DNA of 9,996 bases. Source: Dethiobacter sp. (GTDB taxonomy: Bacteria > Bacillota > Dethiobacteria > DTU022). Made by a program: the position numbers and the translations under genes. The notes beneath the pieces are model-generated. The model worked only from the letters and a program-made list of their open reading frames with translations, did no database searches and was not told the origin of the DNA. Below, in pieces: positions 1 to 6,390 of this stretch; the first letter of the stretch is position 1; each line of letters begins with the position of its first letter. The stretch is from assembly GCA_018333405.1 (NCBI GenBank), contig JAGXSR010000124.1, positions 1 through 9,996 of the forward strand. Reading direction: 5' to 3'.

Positions 1-327
1 TTGAGGCGGGAGCAGGTCATGTTCAAATTAAACAGGAGGGTAAAGGTATCTGCCGGCGACTTGACGCTGCCGATTATTTATGTATTGGAGTACAGCGCTC
101 GTGGCCCGGAGCTATTGTCGCAGGTCAATCGGCCCGGAGGGCTCAGCCTGATGGACGACCTTTTTATGCAGGAATATGAAAAAATTAAACCGGACGTTTA
201 TATTGAACAAATAAGCGGAAAATTTATCTCTAAAGCGCAGGAATGCCTGGATGTGCTGCGAGACAGTTTGCCTGCGGATACGGGAGCGGCTTTAAGTAAT
301 TTTACCCTGATTCATGAACTTGTATAA
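1..327 (+). CDS. C-terminal fragment of a polyprenyl (heptaprenyl-type) diphosphate synthase, partial or remnant
   Basis: The frame is open from base 1 to a TAA at 325-327. From about residue 16 it resembles the last third of trans-isoprenyl diphosphate synthases, which make the side chain of menaquinone: a shortened version of the GKPxGxDLxxGxxTLP region (here SAGDLTLP), then IIYVLEYS, then a helical tail with FISKAQECLDVL. Intact enzymes are about 320 residues. The second aspartate-rich motif (DDxxD) should lie roughly 15-25 residues before this region, but residues 1-14 do not look like it and the DLxxG spacing is shortened. It may therefore be a decayed or rearranged remnant rather than a gene simply cut by the window edge. 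The TTG at base 1 is not backed by visible upstream sequence. Family assignment is by motif memory only. Confidence 0.5.
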   Translation: MRREQVMFKLNRRVKVSAGDLTLPIIYVLEYSARGPELLSQVNRPGGLSLMDDLFMQEYEKIKPDVYIEQISGKFISKAQECLDVLRDSLPADTGAALSNFTLIHELV

Positions 328-378
328 TTTTTCCCCTGTTTGATAGTATATTAACTTGTGCAAATATTTGATATATTA

Positions 379-408
379 TTGACATGTTTTCCTGAGATCA
401 TCTATACT
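379..408 (+). promoter_or_regulatory. Sigma-A promoter upstream of the glycyl radical region
   Basis: TTGACA (379-384) is separated by 18 bases from TATACT (403-408). This is a full -35 consensus with a good -10 and an allowed spacer. Transcription would start near 415, giving a leader of about 110 bases before the small membrane peptide gene at 527. With no strong terminator before 771, the transcript could also carry the activase and dehydratase genes. An AAGGAG at 416-421 has no start codon at a usable distance. Confidence 0.7.
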
Positions 409-526
409 GTTGACTAAGGAGACAATCCAGGGCGGTTTCACATTATGCAGCAAACAAGATCCGACTGGAAATTGCTCAAAAAGCAGCGGATATGCAATAT
501 TCGGTTAAATGGGGGGAACATTAACC

Positions 527-622
527 ATGCCCGGTTATCTGATTCTGTTTGGCTCTATCCTGATTCTTTCCCTCCTGGTGCGCCTGGTGATTGCCAAGTC
601 ATCACGAAAAAGCAAGCCCTGA
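527..622 (+). CDS. Small single-span membrane peptide, 31 residues, unknown function
   Basis: An ATG at 527 follows a G-rich ribosome binding site (GGGGGGAA, 511-518) at a suitable distance and runs 31 codons to a TGA at 620-622. The product has a short polar start (MPG), a hydrophobic stretch from about residue 4 to 23 (YLILFGSILILSLLVRLVIA) and a basic tail (KSSRKSKP). That is the usual layout of a one-helix membrane peptide with its C-terminus in the cytoplasm by the positive-inside rule. An overlapping 79-residue frame (445-684) is less convincing. The gene sits between a strong promoter (379-408) and the activase gene. I recognise no family; it could be a regulatory or complex-stabilising peptide, or a chance frame. 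Confidence 0.5.
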   Translation: MPGYLILFGSILILSLLVRLVIAKSSRKSKP

Positions 623-683
623 TCTTTTTCCTGATCTTCAAACTAATATCTGAGATAAAACTAGGATTGGCTTGGCTAAGCTA

Positions 684-715
684 AGGCTGTCTGTTGACTA
701 TGAAACAAACAGCCT
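684..715 (+). promoter_or_regulatory. Leader hairpin upstream of the activase gene
   Basis: AGGCTGT (684-690) pairs perfectly with ACAGCCT (709-715). After one mismatch the stem continues with TGTT/AACA (692-695 with 704-707), leaving an 8-base loop. No T-run follows, so it does not look like an intrinsic terminator. Bases 711-714 (AGCC) can instead pair with GGCT at 721-724, making a smaller, mutually exclusive hairpin. A further stem, TATATAGCAG (725-734) with CTGC (750-753) and TATATA (758-763), could cover the bases just before the activase start. The pairing is seen in the sequence; a regulatory role is inferred. Confidence 0.4.
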
Positions 716-770
716 GATCGGGCTTATATAGCAGGACATAGCAACTATTCTGCGGAATATATAAATCATA

Positions 771-1679
771 ATGGAAACAGGGATGCTTTTTAATATACAG
801 CGCTATTCGCTTCACGATGGTCCCGGGATCAGGACAACTGTATTTCTCAAAGGGTGTCCGCTGAAATGCTGGTGGTGCCACAATCCTGAAGGGATTTCTT
901 TTAAGCAGGAATTAATAGTACACCACAAAAAGTGCATAGGGTGCGGTTCCTGCGCCCAGGTTTGTGCTTATAACGCAATTTCACTGGGCCGTTCGATCAA
1001 CTCTGTTGACAGGAAGCGGTGTGTTTTATGTCTGAAGTGCGCAGAAGAGTGCCCGGCGGCGGCCATCGAACCGGCCGGTGCCAGGATGACCGCAGAGCAA
1101 GTATTTCATGAAGCGGCTAAAGATAAGGTTTTTTTTGATCAATCCGGCGGCGGGGTAACCATTTCCGGCGGCGAGCCTTTGTTTCAGCCTGAATTTTTGT
1201 ATACTCTGATCCTGAATCTGAAAAAAGCAGGAATAAGTGTGGCGGTGGATACTGCGGGTTATGCCCGGTGGAGCGATCTGGCGCTGGTTTCACCTTTGAC
1301 GGATCTGTTTTTGTTTGACCTGAAGTTAATGGACGGCCGGCTAAGCCGAAAGTACACCGGCAGATCGAATAAACTGGTTTTGGAAAACTTGAATAAATTG
1401 GCGCGGGCGCACGGTAATATTCAGATCAGGATTCCGTTAATCCCCGGTATAAACGATGATCAGGATAATCTAGAATCAATAGGCCGGCATGTCCGCGATC
1501 TTGGCCTAAAGCAGGCAAGTATACATCCCTATCACCATACGGGGGTTGCCAAGTATGAAAAAATCGGCTGTTCATACAAATTGCCTCAAATAGAAGCTCC
1601 TGTACCGGAAGCGATAAACAGGGCTAAGGATTGCCTGGAGCAGTACGGGTTAACCATTATTTTAAGTGAGGGTGATTGA
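771..1679 (+). CDS. hypE: Glycyl radical enzyme activating enzyme (radical SAM), likely 4-hydroxyproline dehydratase activase
   Basis: This 302-residue cytoplasmic iron-sulfur enzyme would use S-adenosylmethionine and an electron to abstract hydrogen from the radical-site glycine of the dehydratase encoded next door. The radical SAM cluster motif CxxxCxxC is at C29, C33 and C36, after the family signature RYSLHDGPGIRT (residues 11-22). An inserted two-cluster ferredoxin domain follows, with C55/C58/C61/C65 and C84/C87/C90/C94. The SAM-binding GGE is at 133-135. This double-cluster form is typical of activases for dehydratase-type glycyl radical enzymes rather than pyruvate formate-lyase. The ATG at 771 has only a weak, distant ribosome binding site (GCGGAA, 752-757); an ATG at 783 is possible. 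The stop lies one base before the proposed dehydratase start, so the two are co-transcribed and probably coupled. The hypE symbol rests on the partner gene and is not related to hydrogenase maturation hypE. Confidence 0.88.
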   Translation: METGMLFNIQRYSLHDGPGIRTTVFLKGCPLKCWWCHNPEGISFKQELIVHHKKCIGCGSCAQVCAYNAISLGRSINSVDRKRCVLCLKCAEECPAAAIEPAGARMTAEQVFHEAAKDKVFFDQSGGGVTISGGEPLFQPEFLYTLILNLKKAGISVAVDTAGYARWSDLALVSPLTDLFLFDLKLMDGRLSRKYTGRSNKLVLENLNKLARAHGNIQIRIPLIPGINDDQDNLESIGRHVRDLGLKQASIHPYHHTGVAKYEKIGCSYKLPQIEAPVPEAINRAKDCLEQYGLTIILSEGD

Positions 1680-1680
1680 G

Positions 1681-4062
1681 GTGTCGGAACAAATTCGGGG
1701 TATGAACGAGCGCATCCAGGGCTTGAGAAAACAAAGCGTAGACACACTTCCTGAGATCTCCATTGAGCGGGCGGAGCTGGTTACAGAAGTGTACCGGCAG
1801 TATGAGGGCACTGTTTCTGTGCCTCTCCTCAGGGCCTTGACTTTTCAGCACCTGTTGGACAACAAGACGATCTGTATCAATGACGGAGAGTTGATAGTCG
1901 GCGAACGGGGGCCGGGGCCTCAGTCAACTCCTACTTATCCGGAACTTTGCTGCCATACTATTGAGGATTTACAAATGATCAATGATCGGTCAAAGATTTC
2001 TTTCCTGGTCAGTGATCAGGCAAAAAAGGTACAACAAGAAAAAATTATTCCTTATTGGCAGGGCAAATCCATAAGGGATCAGATCTTTAATCTTATGAGC
2101 CGGGAATGGCTTGATTGTTATTATGCCGGAATTTTTACTGAGTTTATGGAGCAGCGCGCTCCCGGCCATACGGTTGCCGGAGACAAGATCTATAAACAGG
2201 GCATGCTGGAAATCAAGGACGAGATTGAAAGAACGCTGGGCGGGATTGATTTGGCGCGTGATCCTGGAGCCGGGGCTAAACAGGAGCAACTGCAGGCAAT
2301 GTCTGTATGCGCCGAGGCCATTATTCGTTTTGCCCGGCGCCATGCGGAAAAAGCCCGTGAAATGGCTGCCCTGACCCGCTTTCCACAAAGAAAAGAAGAG
2401 CTTCTGCAAATCGCCGCGATCTGCACACGCGTTCCGGCTTTAGCCCCGCGAGATTTTTGGGAAGCGCTTCAATGTTACTGGTTTGTGCACCTGGGTGTGA
2501 TTACCGAGCTAAACACCTGGGATTCTTTCTGTCCGGGCCGACTGGATCAGCATCTCTATCCTTTTTATAAAAAAGGGATCGAGGACGGCAGCCTGACAAA
2601 GGAAAAGGCCAGGGAGCTGCTGCAATGCTTCTGGATAAAATTTAATAACCAGCCCGCTCCGCCCAAAGTGGGTGTCACCTTGAAAGAAAGCGGCACTTAT
2701 ACTGATTTCTGTAATATTAATATCGGCGGAGTTACTCCTGACGGGTCTGACGGTGTAAACGAGGTTTCCTATCTGTTGCTGGAAGTCATTGACGAGATGA
2801 GGCTGCTTCAACCGAGTTCGAACGTTCAGGTCAGCCGTATAAGCCCGGATCTGTTTATCCGGCAAGCGTCCGCAGTGATTCGAAAAGGGTGGGGGCAGCC
2901 GTCGGTTTTTAATGCCGATGCGGTTGTTCAGGAGCTTTTAAACCAAGGCAAATCTTTGACCGATGCCCGCTGTGGCGGCACCAGCGGCTGCGTTGAGACA
3001 GGGGCGTTTGGCAAAGAAAGCTATATATTAACCGGTTACTTTAACCTGCCTAAAGTGTTGGAGATTACGTTGAATCGGGGCGTGGATCCGCAAACCGGTA
3101 AGCAGTTGGGCCCGGTGACGAAGGATCCCCGGGAATGTTTAAATTTCTCAGAGCTGATGGAAGCTTTTCATCAGCAGCTATCCTATTTTATTGATATCAA
3201 GATCGCGGGGAACGAGATTATTGAAAAGATTTATGCTGATCAAATGCCGGCGCCCTTCCTGTCCATCATAATAGATGACTGCCTTAAGCGGGGTAAAGAC
3301 TATAACGCCGGAGGCGCCCGTTATAACACTAACTATATCCAGGGTGTGGGTATAGGCAGTATAACGGACAGCCTGGCTGCAATCAAATATCATCTTTATG
3401 ACTGGCGGCACTTTATTTGGGATCAGTTTTTGGCGGCATTAGCGGAGGATTTTGTCAATGATGAGAAGATGAGAAGCATGCTGATCAACAAAACACCTCG
3501 CTACGGCAATGATGACGATTATGCGGATGATTTGATGCGGGAGGTTTTCAACTTTTTTTACCGGGCGGTAGATGGCCGTAAGACTGCAAGGGGCGGCACT
3601 TACCGGATCAATATGCTGCCTACAACCTGCCACGTTTACTTCGGCTCGGTAACCGGAGCTTTGCCGGACGGACGTAAAGCGGGGTTGCCGCTCTCAGAAG
3701 GCATATCTCCGGTCCAGGGAGCTGATCGGAAGGGGCCGACAGCGGTGATTAAATCGGCCTCAAAAATGAACCAGTTGATAACCGGCGGCACCCTGCTCAA
3801 TCAGAAGTTTGCCCCGCAGCTTTTGGAGGGCGAAAAGGGGCTAAGTAGCCTGTCGCATTTGATCCGCTCCTATTTTCAGCTAAACGGACACCATATCCAA
3901 TTTAATGTAATCGACAGATCAACGCTTATCGACGCACAGCGCAACCCGGAGCAGTACGGCCATCTGATCGTGCGTGTGGCCGGGTACAGCGACTACTTCA
4001 ACAATTTAAATGAGCAGTTGCAAAACGAAATTATTGGCAGAACGGAGCATGCCGGGTTTTAA
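1681..4062 (+). CDS. hypD: Glycyl radical dehydratase, probably trans-4-hydroxy-L-proline dehydratase (HypD)
   Basis: This predicted 793-residue PFL-like enzyme would convert trans-4-hydroxy-L-proline to 1-pyrroline-5-carboxylate plus water by radical chemistry, feeding proline formation. The radical-site motif RVAGYSD has Gly768 and the thiyl-radical motif GGTSGCVETG has Cys437 with Glu439. Compared from memory with Clostridioides difficile HypD (789 residues; Cys434, Glu436, Gly765, His160, Asp278, Tyr450), every catalytic or binding residue recurs at a constant +3 offset: His163 in RAPGHTV, Asp281 in WDSFCPGRLDQH, Tyr453. Near-identical stretches include QPAPPKVG and NKTPKYGNDDDYAD-like. 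The GTG at 1681 was chosen because it gives this offset and follows GAGGGTGA (1668-1675); GTG 1666 would overlap the activase and ATG 1702 would drop seven residues. Other hydroxyproline-acting glycyl radical enzymes, such as the C-N cleaving type, share much of this, so the substrate is probable, not proven. No pyrroline-5-carboxylate reductase gene is in the window. Confidence 0.88.
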   Translation: MSEQIRGMNERIQGLRKQSVDTLPEISIERAELVTEVYRQYEGTVSVPLLRALTFQHLLDNKTICINDGELIVGERGPGPQSTPTYPELCCHTIEDLQMINDRSKISFLVSDQAKKVQQEKIIPYWQGKSIRDQIFNLMSREWLDCYYAGIFTEFMEQRAPGHTVAGDKIYKQGMLEIKDEIERTLGGIDLARDPGAGAKQEQLQAMSVCAEAIIRFARRHAEKAREMAALTRFPQRKEELLQIAAICTRVPALAPRDFWEALQCYWFVHLGVITELNTWDSFCPGRLDQHLYPFYKKGIEDGSLTKEKARELLQCFWIKFNNQPAPPKVGVTLKESGTYTDFCNINIGGVTPDGSDGVNEVSYLLLEVIDEMRLLQPSSNVQVSRISPDLFIRQASAVIRKGWGQPSVFNADAVVQELLNQGKSLTDARCGGTSGCVETGAFGKESYILTGYFNLPKVLEITLNRGVDPQTGKQLGPVTKDPRECLNFSELMEAFHQQLSYFIDIKIAGNEIIEKIYADQMPAPFLSIIIDDCLKRGKDYNAGGARYNTNYIQGVGIGSITDSLAAIKYHLYDWRHFIWDQFLAALAEDFVNDEKMRSMLINKTPRYGNDDDYADDLMREVFNFFYRAVDGRKTARGGTYRINMLPTTCHVYFGSVTGALPDGRKAGLPLSEGISPVQGADRKGPTAVIKSASKMNQLITGGTLLNQKFAPQLLEGEKGLSSLSHLIRSYFQLNGHHIQFNVIDRSTLIDAQRNPEQYGHLIVRVAGYSDYFNNLNEQLQNEIIGRTEHAGF

Positions 4063-4179
4063 GAGGAAGAGGTGAAGCCCCGGAGATGCTTAAGTATAAA
4101 TTTAAATTGAATTAGCCGGATGTTACCTGTTTAGCATTTGGCCGGTTATAACAAAAATTAATAAAAAATCCGACCTTCT

Positions 4180-4208
4180 TTGCAGAACTTGCAGGATAAA
4201 GGTAAAAT
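4180..4208 (+). promoter_or_regulatory. Promoter of the small Cro/CI-type regulator gene
   Basis: TTGCAG (4180-4185) and TAAAAT (4203-4208) are separated by 17 bases. Both boxes are close to the sigma-A consensus. The predicted transcript starts near 4215, about 35 bases before the regulator's ATG. A perfect dyad overlaps the -10 box. Confidence 0.55.
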
Positions 4209-4221
4209 ATGTCGTATTTTA
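4203..4221. promoter_or_regulatory. Candidate operator dyad over the regulator promoter
   Basis: TAAAATA (4203-4209) and TATTTTA (4215-4221) are perfect inverted copies separated by TGTCG. The dyad covers the -10 box and probable transcription start of the Cro/CI-type gene, a position suited to autorepression. The symmetry is seen; binding by that protein is inferred. AT-rich dyads can also arise by chance. Confidence 0.4.
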
Positions 4222-4249
4222 CTAAAGCAAGATAAGGGAGGCGGTCTGC

Positions 4250-4456
4250 ATGCCTGCTGCGCTCGGTCGTCGCATTAAGGCTCTGCGAAGGTTGAAGTTA
4301 TTAACCCAGCAACAGTTGGCCAAGCGGGTCAATATCTCGGTGACTATGCTGAGCAATATTGAAAGAGGAGCAAAAAAACCATCCCCGCAACTGTTGGAGG
4401 AGATCGCCTGCCAGCTGAACATTCAGGAAGAAGAACTCTTTATTCTTTCCGATTAA
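4250..4456 (+). CDS. Small Cro/CI (XRE) family transcriptional regulator
   Basis: This 68-residue protein is essentially one Cro/CI-type helix-turn-helix domain, with no effector or oligomerisation domain. LGRRIKALRRLKLLTQQQLA forms the first helices, the recognition helix falls around residues 30-38 (SVTMLSNIE), and ERGAKKPSPQLLEEIACQLN is the classic continuation of the fold. The ATG at 4250 follows a strong AAGGGAGG site. It has its own promoter and a dyad on it, so autoregulation is plausible. It lies 187 bases after the dehydratase gene in the same direction and could control that unit, but the dyad arms were not seen at the 379-408 promoter, so this link is only positional. Confidence 0.88.
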   Translation: MPAALGRRIKALRRLKLLTQQQLAKRVNISVTMLSNIERGAKKPSPQLLEEIACQLNIQEEELFILSD

Positions 4457-4897
4457 ATACATGAAGAAAGTTAAAGAAGATGATCGACACGCGGACGGTG
4501 GAGCATAAGGCGAAAGACTTAAAGCGTCTGCTTTGCTAAGGTGAAATACTCAGCTTTCTTTTTAAACAGCCGGAAGCCCCTTGCCTAATTAATTACGGTT
4601 TGGACCCTTTTTTAGCCCAAGTCGCCGGAGCTGTTCCGGGCGATTCCCCCCGGGCTGCTTTCTTCTGCCATCAGGGACCACATAGCTATGCAACAAACTC
4701 CGGAAAGAGCAACTGCAAAACCGTCCATATTTTGCCGGCGCCGGCGGGAATACTTCGGCGGATACTATCTAAAGACAGATCGAAGGCTAAACGTCTACAG
4801 AGAATCAAAACCGAAGAACCGGCATTATTGTTACCAGGAGATTTAAATGATAGAATAATATTCAGGAACACATATTTGTGCACAGGCAGGTCTAAGC
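4457..4897. other. 441-base gap without a convincing gene
   Basis: No frame here reads like a protein family I know. One plus-strand frame is open from about 4540 to 4908, but its product is rich in scattered Pro, Ser, Arg and Cys, has no good ribosome binding site, and runs into the next gene. Small structures are present: AAAGC/GCTTT (4521-4525 with 4530-4534), CCGGG/CCCGG (4636-4640 with 4649-4653) and GCAAAA/TTTTGC (4715-4720 with 4730-4735), the last abutting a 12-base perfect palindrome GCCGGCGCCGGC (4734-4745). A promoter lies at the right end. I see no clear terminator for the upstream gene; a T-run at 4556-4563 follows only an imperfect stem. Confidence 0.4.
4828..4856 (+). promoter_or_regulatory. 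Promoter of the three-gene operon
   Basis: TTGTTA (4828-4833) and TAGAAT (4851-4856) are separated by 17 bases, putting the start of transcription near 4863 and leaving a leader of about 35 bases. The leader carries the perfect 8-base palindrome TGTGCACA (4877-4884), a possible site for the HTH protein encoded immediately downstream. Confidence 0.5.
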
Positions 4898-5473
4898 ATG
4901 AAATTTGAGCAGATTGTTCGTATCGGAGAGAAATTAATTAGTCTGGATCGAGTAGAGCGCCTTCTGAAGCGGGCTTTAAAGCTTCGGGCCCAGGGTTTAT
5001 CTCAGCAGGAAGTAGCCGGCCTTCTTTCATTGGATCGCAGTTTTATTTCGCGGTTGGAATCAGCCGGAGAAATACGAAAGGGGAAACGGGTGGCAGCGGT
5101 CGGTTTTCCGGTAGGTAATTCGCTGGAAATATCTGCGGTTTGCCGGGAGTTAGGACTGGAGTTTTTTATGATATTAAACGAACGGGAGCGGTGGGAGCTG
5201 GTCAGCGGAAAGCAGGCTTTGGATTTTTTTAATCAGATGTTGGAAATTGTTACGCAGCTTAGGGGCTTTGACACCCTCGTGCTTTTAACGTCTGAACGTT
5301 GGTACAATCTCGCCGAAGCTCTTCTCGATTTGCAGATAGTCTATATCAGTCTGGGCCCGACCCCGCTACAGGAGGACAGGCAAGTAGATCCGGATCAATT
5401 TCGCCTGATCCTGAAACAGGTTTTTGGGAATGGAAAGGAGGAAAAACTGGTTGAAGCATGTGGTAGGGATTAG
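4898..5473 (+). CDS. HTH DNA-binding protein with an unknown C-terminal domain
   Basis: This is a 191-residue protein. Residues 18-62 contain a helix-turn-helix with GLSQQEVAGLLSLDRSFISRLE (33-54) as the core, resembling Cro/CI-like or sigma-like HTH units, preceded by a basic helix (RVERLLKRALKLRAQ). From about residue 63 the chain switches to alternating strands and helices (RVAAVGFPVGN at 64-74; later TLVLLTS and VYISLGP), suggesting a compact alpha/beta domain that may sense a ligand; I cannot name it. The ATG at 4898 follows AGGCAGG (4884-4890) by seven bases. Its end overlaps the next gene by 23 bases, pointing to translational coupling. It is the first gene of the trio and probably regulates it, perhaps through TGTGCACA at 4877-4884. 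That role is inferred from position and fold. Confidence 0.75.
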   Translation: MKFEQIVRIGEKLISLDRVERLLKRALKLRAQGLSQQEVAGLLSLDRSFISRLESAGEIRKGKRVAAVGFPVGNSLEISAVCRELGLEFFMILNERERWELVSGKQALDFFNQMLEIVTQLRGFDTLVLLTSERWYNLAEALLDLQIVYISLGPTPLQEDRQVDPDQFRLILKQVFGNGKEEKLVEACGRD

Positions 5474-6350
5474 CCTTGGTTCTTCATCAAGAGATCACAC
5501 GGTGATCATTAATTTATTGGGGCAGGAGTATAAAGTTGAGCGGCTGGGTACAGATGGCGATATGCAGGCGATGATCGGCAAGATCAAAGAGTTGGATGGA
5601 AAAGTGGACGCTTTCGGACTCGGAGGCATGGATCTCTATCTTTATGCCGTAGATCGCCGTTATGAGATAAGAGATGCCCGCAGGGTTGTCCGGGCTGCCC
5701 AAAAGACGCCGATTGTAGACGGGTCGGGTTTAAAAAATACTCTTGAGCGCAGAGCGATTGATTACCTGGCCGAGCATACCGGCCTGTTTATTAAACCGCA
5801 AAAGGTTTTGTTGATGAGCGCCATGGATCGCTTAGGAATGGCCCAGGCTTTGGAAAAGGCCGGCTGTGTTATGACCTACGGAGACTTTCCCTTTATCTTA
5901 AAACTGCCGTTTCCGATTCATAATCTGCATAAACTGGCTTTGGCGGCGCGGGTGGTTGCGCCCATCGTTTGCCGGCTGCCCTTTTCGATGTTATATCCTA
6001 CCGGTGATAAACAGACTGAAAGCAAGCCTCGTTATCCGAAATATTTTTATGAAGCGGATGTCGTGGCCGGAGACTTTCACTTTATAAGGCGCTATATGCC
6101 GCCGAAGCTGCCAGGTAAAATCATTATTACCAACACCGTTACCCGTGATGATATTGATTTCTTAAAAAAAAGCGGCGCCAGAGCTCTGATCACGACTACG
6201 CCGGAGATGAGCGGCCGTTCTTTCGGCACAAATGTGATCGAAGCCCTGTTGGTCTGTATGGCCGGAAGCGACAAAGAGCTGGCGAAAGAGGAATACTGCC
6301 GTCTACTGGACGATCTTGAGCTGATCCCAAGAATTGTCGCGTTGAATTAA
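5451..6350 (+). CDS. Conserved protein of the type often labelled 'quinate 5-dehydrogenase'; function unproven
   Basis: The product is 299 residues from the TTG at 5451. That start is preferred because it follows a near-perfect ribosome binding site, AAAGGAGG (5434-5441), by nine bases and gives MKHVVGISLGSS; a TTG at 5424 would place the site inside the gene. Visible motifs are GTDGD (33-37), VDAFGLGGMDLYLY in the next segment, DGSGLKNTLERR (90-101), a hydrophobic, basic-flanked middle (LPFPIHNLHKLALAARVV), and GARALITTTPEMSGRSFGTN near the C-terminus. I recall clostridial homologues annotated as quinate 5-dehydrogenase, but I see no glycine-rich NAD-binding loop or shikimate-dehydrogenase catalytic Lys-Asp pair, so I do not trust that name. 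It lies between an HTH protein and a Rossmann enzyme, so a catalytic or ligand-binding part in a shared pathway is the best guess. Confidence 0.7.
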   Translation: MKHVVGISLGSSSRDHTVIINLLGQEYKVERLGTDGDMQAMIGKIKELDGKVDAFGLGGMDLYLYAVDRRYEIRDARRVVRAAQKTPIVDGSGLKNTLERRAIDYLAEHTGLFIKPQKVLLMSAMDRLGMAQALEKAGCVMTYGDFPFILKLPFPIHNLHKLALAARVVAPIVCRLPFSMLYPTGDKQTESKPRYPKYFYEADVVAGDFHFIRRYMPPKLPGKIIITNTVTRDDIDFLKKSGARALITTTPEMSGRSFGTNVIEALLVCMAGSDKELAKEEYCRLLDDLELIPRIVALN

Positions 6351-6390
6351 CCATATAATCTAGAACCAACCTTTCTTGAGGAGCCGGTCT

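Noticed and set aside
445..684. 79-residue open frame overlapping the 31-residue peptide gene
   Set aside because: No ribosome binding site at a usable distance from its ATG, and the product has no family-like pattern; the frame starting at 527 has both a good site and a coherent membrane-helix composition.
2111..2409. Minus- and plus-strand open frames inside hypD
   Set aside because: Shadows of a well supported coding sequence; no own start signals.
4111..4150. Possible terminator after hypD (CCGG/CCGG with ATG/CAT)
   Set aside because: The stem needs a 4-base bulge and is not followed by a T-run.
4471..4539. Very short frames after the Cro/CI gene (15-19 codons)
   Set aside because: Weak or absent ribosome binding sites and nothing recognisable in the products.
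4540..4908. Open plus-strand frame before the trio
   Set aside because: No supported start, composition unlike a folded protein, and it contains the trio promoter and runs into the next gene. A decayed gene cannot be excluded.
6354..6359. TATAAT just before the third trio gene as an internal promoter
   Set aside because: No -35-like hexamer at 16-18 bases; the closest, TTGTCG, is only 14 bases away.
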